Program-made: the position numbers and the translations under genes
The notes under the pieces: model-generated
Seen by the model: the letters and a program-made list of their open reading frames with translations, nothing else
Databases searched by the model: none
Told to the model about the DNA's origin: nothing
Origin: DATDCV01 sp036524155
Lineage (GTDB): Bacteria; Verrucomicrobiota; Verrucomicrobiia; Limisphaerales; UBA8199
Assembly (NCBI GenBank): GCA_036524155.1
Contig: DATDCV010000615.1
Location: 1-10,818, forward strand
DNA: 10,818 bases
Direction of reading: 5' to 3'
Part shown: positions 6,287 to 10,818 of the stretch, one piece after another
Numbering within the stretch: position 1 is the first letter of the stretch
How the letters are laid out: every line of letters starts with the position of its first letter

Positions 6287-8149
6287 ATGCACCCCGTAGA
6301 TCTCACCATAATCATCCTGTACCTCATCCTGATGGCCCTGGTGGGCTGGTGGGTGGCGAAGAAGGCGTCGCGCAACGCTGAGTGCTATTTCCTGGCGGGC
6401 AAGAGCCTGCCGTGGTGGATCATCGGGGTGGCCCACGGTTCCAGCGGCGTGGATATCACCGGCACGATGTGGTTCGTGATGATGCTTTACATTTATGGCG
6501 TCAAAGCGACCTGGCTGCTCTGGGTTTGGCCCCTATTTAGCGTGATCTTCCGCATGATGTATCTGGGCACCTGGGTCCGGCGCTCGAACGTGCTGACCGG
6601 AGCCGAGTGGATGCGCACCCGGTTCGGCGACAGCCCTGGCGCCAAGCTGGCCTATCTTAGCGTCGTGGTTTACGCGCTGGTGCATGTGACCGGTTTTCTC
6701 GGCTACGCGTTCCGGGGCATCGGCGAATTCACCAAGCCCTTTTTCCCCTGGGACCTTCCGGATGAGGCGTACGGCACGGCGATGCTGCTCATCACCGGGG
6801 TGTATTGCGTCGTGGGCGGGATGTACAGCGTCGTCATGAACGACCTGATCCAGTTCGTGCTGAAGGTGATCGCGGCCGTCGGGATTGCCGTGATCGCGAT
6901 CCTGATCATAGAGCCGGGCCAAATCATGGCGGCGGTTCCGGCCGGCTGGGACCATCTCTTTTTCGGCACGAAGCTGACGCTGGATTGGTCGAACCTGATG
7001 CCGGAGCTCAACAAACGCATCTACAACCCGATTTCGCAAGGAGGGGACGGATACTCGCTATTCATGTTTTTCACGGGCATGTTGTTCCTTAAGGGCGTGC
7101 TGGTGAGCATGGCTGGTCCCACGCCGAACTACGCCATCCAGCACATTCTCTCGACCCGCAGCCCCCGGGAGGCGGCGCTGGAGAACATGGTCATGGCGCT
7201 GGTTTCCCTCGCGCCGAGGTTTCTGCTGATCGCCGGCATTGCGGTGCTCGGGATCGTCTTTTTCAGCCCGGACCTCGCCGCCATGGGCGGTAAAGTGAAT
7301 TTTGAGAAGATCCTGCCCAACGTGCTGCACAAGTACGTGCCGGTCGGCTTTAAGGGGGTGTTGATCGCGGCGCTCATCGCGTCGTTCATGAGCACTTTCG
7401 TTTCGACGGTCAACTCCGGGGCCGCCTATGTTGTCAACGACATCTACAAGCGCTGGATTAATCCGGACGCGCCGGCCAAGCGTTATGTCTGGATCGCCTG
7501 GATTACGTCCAGCGGGGTGATCCTGTTGGGCATCGCGTTCGGATTCGCGACGAAAAATATTCACTCGGTGACCGAGTGGATTGTCTCCGCGCTGGTGCCG
7601 GCCTTTGTCGCCCCGAACGTGCTGAAGTGGCATTGGTGGCGGTTCAACGGCTACGGCTTTTTTGCAGGCATGGTGGCAGGCACGGCCGCCGCAGTCGTGA
7701 AGATCTACCTGCCAATCCATCCCGTTTTCGCATTCCTGCTAATTTTGGGGATCAGTTTCGCCGCCTCGGTGCTCGTATGCCTGCTTACGAAGCCCGAATC
7801 CGACGCTGTCTTGAAGAGCTTCTATACGAACGTGCGCCCCTGGGGCGCGTGGGGGCCCGTCTATGAAAAATGCCGCGCCGAGGATCCTGCGTTCGAGGCC
7901 AACCGCGATTTCGGCCGCGACATGTTCAACGTCATCGTGGGCCTCATCTGGCAAACAAGCCTGGTTACCGCCCCGATTTACCTCGTCATCCAGCACTGGA
8001 AAGAAATGTGGATCTCCCTCCTGGTTTGCGCCGGCACCTCGCTGGTGCTGAAGTTCACCTGGTACGACAAGCTCGGCCCGGGGGAGATGTACCTCACGGG
8101 CGCAAAAGCGCGCGCGGCTACCCAATTAAGCGGATCCGCCAGAACGTAG
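6287..8149 (+). CDS. SSS-family sodium:solute symporter
   Basis: The 620-residue protein has about 13-14 hydrophobic segments spread over residues 5-590. Family signs include YFLAGKSLPWW at 35-45 after the first membrane helix, GVYCVVGGMYSVVMNDLIQF at 171-190 (the SSS signature around helix 5), and ASFMSTFVSTVNSGAAYVVNDIYKRW at 365-390, whose Ser/Thr-rich start matches the sodium-binding helix of SGLT-type carriers. It would sit in the inner membrane and use the sodium gradient to import an organic solute. The gene starts 23 bp after the GH130 stop, so a glycoside or sugar is the likely cargo; this is inferred from context. It is longer than compact SSS proteins (about 500-550) because of a hydrophilic insert at about 500-545 followed by two more hydrophobic segments. 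No unusual start signal is seen. Confidence 0.9.
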   Translation: MHPVDLTIIILYLILMALVGWWVAKKASRNAECYFLAGKSLPWWIIGVAHGSSGVDITGTMWFVMMLYIYGVKATWLLWVWPLFSVIFRMMYLGTWVRRSNVLTGAEWMRTRFGDSPGAKLAYLSVVVYALVHVTGFLGYAFRGIGEFTKPFFPWDLPDEAYGTAMLLITGVYCVVGGMYSVVMNDLIQFVLKVIAAVGIAVIAILIIEPGQIMAAVPAGWDHLFFGTKLTLDWSNLMPELNKRIYNPISQGGDGYSLFMFFTGMLFLKGVLVSMAGPTPNYAIQHILSTRSPREAALENMVMALVSLAPRFLLIAGIAVLGIVFFSPDLAAMGGKVNFEKILPNVLHKYVPVGFKGVLIAALIASFMSTFVSTVNSGAAYVVNDIYKRWINPDAPAKRYVWIAWITSSGVILLGIAFGFATKNIHSVTEWIVSALVPAFVAPNVLKWHWWRFNGYGFFAGMVAGTAAAVVKIYLPIHPVFAFLLILGISFAASVLVCLLTKPESDAVLKSFYTNVRPWGAWGPVYEKCRAEDPAFEANRDFGRDMFNVIVGLIWQTSLVTAPIYLVIQHWKEMWISLLVCAGTSLVLKFTWYDKLGPGEMYLTGAKARAATQLSGSART

Positions 8150-8158
8150 CGCACGCAT

Positions 8159-8199
8159 CCTGCCTGTCTCCCCAATTCGGGACAAGGATCAGAGGCAGG
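8159..8199. terminator. Imperfect inverted repeat between convergent genes
   Basis: CCTGCCT at 8159-8165 pairs with AGGCAGG at 8193-8199 around a 27-nt interior, which itself holds a small CCC...GGG hairpin (8171-8181). It lies in the 63 bp between the symporter stop and the stop of the convergent cysteine-rich gene, where a shared terminator is expected. There is no T-tract, and it could instead be a worn palindromic repeat. Confidence 0.35.
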
Positions 8200-8212
8200 C
8201 AACATGCCAGTC

Positions 8213-8947
8213 CTACGGGTCCGGACTCCATCGGGTCGGCATCACGGGCATATTAAGCGCCTGTAGCGTTCCGTCGGCCTCCAACACGACGCTGGATTCG
8301 AGCGTAAAGAAGGCTGTTCCGTGGGTTTCAAATGCCGCTCTCACTTCAGCGTCCAGGTGGGCGCTGGTTGGCGCGAACAGCATGAACGGCCTGGCCAACC
8401 GGGCAGCCAGGTCGGCTGCGACGCGGCGGAAAACAAGCTGATCGCGCTGGATGGTAAGAACGGCCGGGACCGCGCGGGCGGACCAGGCGCCGAATTGGGC
8501 GGTATGCGGCAGAGGGAATTCGGCGGTTTTGCTGTCGAACCCGAAGGCGACGCACAGGCCGCGACCGAACCGCGCCAGGTTCACTTCGAGCAGGGTTATG
8601 TCCGGGAGCGTGAGGATGATGTCGGGGCAGTCTGGAGGATCGCAGCGGCGGATTCCTATGGCGCCGGTATGGTCGTGGCGATGAATGACTGAGTGGAGGC
8701 AGCCGCAGTCGGGGCAGCGGACGGCTGTGGCAAACGAGGCGGTTGACTGCAGGCAGAGAGTTCTGAAGGCGGCGAATTCGTGTCCCCACGCCTCTTGCCA
8801 GGTCGCCGGCAGGGCCACCAAATCAGGAATGTTTTCCAGGCAACTCCAGCAGCGGTGGCGTGCCAGCAAGGATGCGGGGGTGCTGATCGTTTCGGCGGGC
8901 TCGTCGAGGGGACCGGCTTGGTGCCGATCGGCTTCGGTAAACTGCAT
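8213..8947 (-). CDS. Cysteine-rich zinc-ribbon-like protein of unknown function
   Basis: I do not recognise this family. From the ATG at 8945-8947 the product has 244 residues. The start is chosen because GGAG lies 6 nt upstream; a longer frame opens at a TTG at 9005-9007. The N-terminal half has Cys-X2-Cys at 33-36 (CWSC) and Cys-X2-Cys-X-Cys at 78-83 (CPDCGC), which could together bind one zinc ion as a split ribbon, followed by His-rich HSVIHRHDH and two further Cys at 102 and 107. The C-terminal half (about 145-244) is hydrophobic and alternating, with no Cys after the Cys in the GRGLCVAFG stretch, and looks like a separate alpha/beta domain. There is no signal peptide or membrane helix, so it is probably cytoplasmic. 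It is divergent from the Gfo/Idh/MocA gene and convergent with the symporter. Coding status is supported by the ribosome site and a coherent composition over 730 bases. Confidence 0.65.
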   Translation of the reverse strand: MQFTEADRHQAGPLDEPAETISTPASLLARHRCWSCLENIPDLVALPATWQEAWGHEFAAFRTLCLQSTASFATAVRCPDCGCLHSVIHRHDHTGAIGIRRCDPPDCPDIILTLPDITLLEVNLARFGRGLCVAFGFDSKTAEFPLPHTAQFGAWSARAVPAVLTIQRDQLVFRRVAADLAARLARPFMLFAPTSAHLDAEVRAAFETHGTAFFTLESSVVLEADGTLQALNMPVMPTRWSPDP

Positions 8948-9015
8948 ATACAACTCCGGCCGTTCTGGCCCGGAGCACAAACGAGGATGCCCTGATTTAC
9001 TGTCCAATCCCGACG

Positions 9016-9053
9016 GTTCTCCCGGTTTCCAGAACTGTTCAGATTTGAGAACA
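9016..9053. promoter_or_regulatory. Cluster of four GTTC/GAAC half-sites, possible operator
   Basis: Within 38 bp lie GTTCT (9016-9020), AGAAC (9031-9035), TGTTC (9036-9040) and GAACA (9049-9053). They make two inverted pairs, GTTCT-N10-AGAAC and TGTTC-N8-GAACA, with centres 19 bp apart, and the two middle half-sites abut as GAACTGTTC. The cluster sits in the 176-bp space between two divergent genes, where a dimeric repressor or activator could act on both. A possible -35 (TTGAGA, 9045-9050) overlaps the last half-site, but its -10 is weak. Confidence 0.3.
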
Positions 9054-9123
9054 ATTCAGTAAAGGCATAGACCGTGCCAAGAAAAACCCTCGACCTGCTC
9101 AGGCGTCGTCCTATCATGCCGCC

Positions 9124-10473
9124 ATGAAAACCTGCTTCTCCCGGCGTGATTTCCTTCGCTGTTCAATGACAACCGGAGTTGGCGTGTTGCTGCTGCCCAA
9201 CAGCCGCCTTGCCTTCGGCTCACAGGCCAACAGCAAACTCAACATCGCCGGGATCGGCGTGGGCGGACAGGGCCGAGGCGACCTCGATAATTTCATCGGC
9301 CTCGGCGAGAATATCGTCGCATTGTGCGATGTGGATACCGCCCGGGCGGGCGATGTTTACCGGAAATGTGCCGGCGCCAGAGCGTTCAAAGATTTCCGGC
9401 GCATGCTCGACGAGATGGACAAGCAAATCGACGCGGTGCTGGTGGCCACCCCCGATCACACTCACGCGGTGGCAGCGGTGGCGGCGATGGAACGGGGCAA
9501 GCACGTCTATTGCGAGAAGCCGCTTACGCGGACGGTTCACGAGGCCCGGGTGATGCGGGAGACTGCGGCCAAACACAAAGTGGTGACGCAAATGGGCAAT
9601 CAGGGCAGCGCCGAAAACGGCTTGCGCCGCGCAGTCGAGTTGGTCTGGACCGGAGCGATCGGCGAAGTGCGGGAGGCGCACGTCTGGTTCGACGGCGGCA
9701 ACGGCCCGCAGAAGCGGCCGGCGGAGCGGCCCCCGGTTCCGGAGACGCTGGATTGGGATCTGTGGCTCGGCCCTGCTCCGGCTCGGCCTTACCATCCCTG
9801 CTACCTGCCGGCGAACTGGCGCGGTTGGCGCGCGTTTGGCAGCGGCATCGTCGGCGATTTCGGCTGCCACACCGGCAATCTTATGTTCCGCGCTCTGCGC
9901 CTGGCCGAACTGTGGAACCCACCCGCCGGGAGAAAGCTCACGCAGGCTGTCATCCGCGTCGAAGCCAGGGCTTCCGAGGTGGACCAGGAAGGGTATCCCT
10001 CCTCGATGGTGGCCACCGTCGACCTGCCTGCCCGCGGCGATTTGCCGGCGGTGAAGCTTGTGGTGTACGCCAAAGACAAGCCCTCGGAGGCGTTGATGCT
10101 GGGCGGGACCCGGGGAGGCTGGGGTGACCTGCTCGTCGGCTCCAAAGGCTCGATTTATTCGGAATGCCCCTGGAACACGCGTTTTGTTCTGCTGCCCAAG
10201 GACAAATTCCAGGAGGTCAAAGCGGGGCCGCCCCAGACGATTCCGGCCTCCATCGGGCACCACCGGGAATGGGTGGAGGCTTGCAAGGGGAACGGGAAGA
10301 CCTTTTCGGGCTTTGAGATTGGCGGGCCGCTGACTGAACTGATGCAGTTGGTTAACCTCGCCACTCTCGTGGACGGGCCGGTTGAATATGACACCATCAG
10401 CGGCCGCGTGTTGAATTCCAAGCCAGCCCAGTCGCTGGTCCACCGGGAATACCGGAAGGGGTGGGCCATTTAG
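9124..10473 (+). CDS. Tat-exported Gfo/Idh/MocA-family oxidoreductase
   Basis: The 449-residue protein opens with a twin-arginine signal (Ser-Arg-Arg-Asp-Phe-Leu-Arg at 6-12, then a hydrophobic stretch to about 32), so a folded, cofactor-loaded protein is probably exported to the periplasm. The Rossmann domain follows: GIGVGGQGRG at 43-52, ALCDVD at 66-71 and ATPDHTHA at 108-115. GKHVYCEKPL at 125-134 contains the Glu-Lys-Pro motif whose Lys is catalytic in the family. DWDLWLGPAPARPYHP and GDFGCHTGN belong to the C-terminal substrate domain, the latter bearing the family's active-site His. Such enzymes oxidise or reduce sugars and sugar derivatives with NAD(P), sometimes with tightly held cofactor. 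Tat-borne copies are numerous in Planctomycetes and Verrucomicrobia, mostly without known substrate. It starts 176 bp from a divergent gene and appears monocistronic. An out-of-frame ATG lies 7 bp upstream. Confidence 0.9.
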   Translation: MKTCFSRRDFLRCSMTTGVGVLLLPNSRLAFGSQANSKLNIAGIGVGGQGRGDLDNFIGLGENIVALCDVDTARAGDVYRKCAGARAFKDFRRMLDEMDKQIDAVLVATPDHTHAVAAVAAMERGKHVYCEKPLTRTVHEARVMRETAAKHKVVTQMGNQGSAENGLRRAVELVWTGAIGEVREAHVWFDGGNGPQKRPAERPPVPETLDWDLWLGPAPARPYHPCYLPANWRGWRAFGSGIVGDFGCHTGNLMFRALRLAELWNPPAGRKLTQAVIRVEARASEVDQEGYPSSMVATVDLPARGDLPAVKLVVYAKDKPSEALMLGGTRGGWGDLLVGSKGSIYSECPWNTRFVLLPKDKFQEVKAGPPQTIPASIGHHREWVEACKGNGKTFSGFEIGGPLTELMQLVNLATLVDGPVEYDTISGRVLNSKPAQSLVHREYRKGWAI

Positions 10474-10481
10474 TCAAGGCG

Positions 10482-10509
10482 GAATGAAGAGTGCAGAATG
10501 AAGAATTAA
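10482..10509 (+). repeat. Four degenerate tandem heptamers
   Basis: Nine bases after the oxidoreductase TAG come GAATGAA, GAGTGCA, GAATGAA and GAATTAA in strict 7-bp register. The first and third units are identical. This resembles the short tandemly repeated repetitive heptanucleotides known from cyanobacteria and other large bacterial genomes. Confidence 0.6.
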
Positions 10510-10540
10510 ACCCGGCTCGGGGAGATTCAAACAATGAAAA

Positions 10541-10635
10541 CCGCCGACTGTAGAACGGGAAACATAGAAACAACAGGCGGTTCCTCCAGAGCCTCCTTTC
10601 GCTATCGCACACGCACGGGAGGCATGAGTCGGCGG
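10541..10635. repeat. Nested inverted repeats, possible structured element
   Basis: An outer perfect 9-bp pair, CCGCCGACT (10541-10549) with AGTCGGCGG (10627-10635), encloses an inner 6-bp pair, GCCTCC (10591-10596) with GGAGGC (10618-10623). A weaker GAAC/GTTC pair (10553-10556 with 10580-10583) lies in the left part. As RNA this could fold into a closed multi-branch structure of 95 nt; as DNA it could be a worn repeat unit. Confidence 0.4.
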
Positions 10636-10645
10636 GGGGCAATTG

Positions 10646-10752
10646 CCGGCGCGCGGACTTTAGTCCGCAGCAACATCCGCCAACAGGAGGCGTTCGCATT
10701 CCTAACGCAGCGGTTGGTCGCACAGTGCTGCGGACTAAAGTCCGCGCGCCGG
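10646..10752. repeat. Perfect 27-bp inverted repeat, REP/BIME-like element B
   Basis: The arms at 10646-10672 and 10726-10752 are perfect inverted copies (27 of 27) separated by 53 bp. Each arm has an internal hairpin, GCGGACT-tt-AGTCCGC, flanked by a CGGCGC block on the outer side. The design matches element A at 5026-5137 (two inverted copies of a small hairpin unit), but the hairpin sequence differs, so it represents another subfamily. The perfect match suggests recent origin or conversion. Confidence 0.8.
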
Positions 10753-10818
10753 GCCAGGCGGACCAGCCACAGTTTATGGGAGGGAAGGCGACGCTCGTTC
10801 CTCGGTCGGGCTCTTTCC

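Larger units (their letters stand above)
10474..10818. other. Non-coding, repeat-rich region at window end
   Basis: No convincing gene lies in these 345 bases. They contain degenerate heptamers (10482-10509), a nested inverted-repeat block (10541-10635) and a perfect 27-bp inverted repeat (10646-10752). A minus-strand frame (10397-10723) spans them, but its translation follows the repeats and it overlaps the oxidoreductase gene. The last 66 bases hold nothing I can name. Confidence 0.7.

Noticed and set aside
8948..9007. Longer TTG start for the cysteine-rich protein
   Set aside because: The ATG at 8945-8947 has a GGAG at good spacing, and the extra 20 residues add no recognisable feature.
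9220..10443. 407-codon minus-strand frame opposite the oxidoreductase gene
   Set aside because: Long antisense frames are expected in high-GC codon-biased genes, and the plus-strand protein has clear Gfo/Idh/MocA motifs across the same span.
10553..10578. GAAAC-rich purine stretch as a second tandem repeat
   Set aside because: Only two GAAAC units, with no constant period.
10397..10723. 108-codon minus-strand frame over the window end
   Set aside because: It overlaps the oxidoreductase 3' end and reads through the heptamers and palindromes; its Phe-Cys-Thr-Leu-His-Ser string is a repeat translation.
10646..10752. Insertion-sequence terminal repeats
   Set aside because: The 53 bp between the arms cannot encode a transposase, and each arm carries its own hairpin, fitting a REP-like unit better; a non-autonomous MITE-like origin cannot be fully excluded.

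Overview
The window looks like a chromosomal piece of a GC-rich, Gram-negative bacterium of the PVC group, most plausibly Verrucomicrobiota of the Pedosphaera/Limisphaera kind. This is an inference from three things: a Tat-exported Gfo/Idh/MocA oxidoreductase, a GH130 phosphorylase next to an SSS symporter, and palindromic intergenic repeats. No marker gene is present to prove it. Shine-Dalgarno sites are mostly weak or absent.

Region 1 (1-4040, plus strand) is a tight three-gene cluster for moving electrons across the outer membrane. It holds the C-terminal part of a multiheme cytochrome c (four CXXCH in view, 5' end outside the window), an octaheme MtrA/DmsE-like cytochrome with a lipobox, and an MtrB/PioB-like outer-membrane beta-barrel. 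Together they form a porin-cytochrome conduit, in which the MtrA-like protein threads the barrel and an outer cytochrome passes electrons to or from an extracellular acceptor or donor.

Region 2 (4057-4887, minus strand) is a lone short GT-B glycosyltransferase. It converges on the porin gene, with a perfect hairpin at the porin stop codon. Its 5' half is clearly lower in GC than the neighbours.

Region 3 (4888-5237) has no gene but carries a 45-bp imperfect inverted repeat whose arms each contain their own small hairpin, like a REP/BIME element.

Region 4 (5238-8149, plus strand) is a two-gene operon, a GH130 glycoside phosphorylase and an SSS sodium:solute symporter, suited to uptake and phosphorolysis of (manno)sides.

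Region 5 (8213-10473) is a divergent pair. A cysteine-rich zinc-ribbon-like protein of unknown function lies on the minus strand and a Tat-dependent Gfo/Idh/MocA oxidoreductase on the plus strand. The 176 bp between them hold four GTTC/GAAC half-sites.

Region 6 (10474-10818) is non-coding and repeat-rich: degenerate heptamers, nested inverted repeats, and a perfect 27-bp inverted repeat of the same nested design as the one in region 3.

The most notable items are the electron conduit in a probable verrucomicrobium, its lipidated octaheme cytochrome with a CX4CH site, the two nested palindromic repeat elements (one with a paired compensatory change), and the unrecognised cysteine-rich protein.
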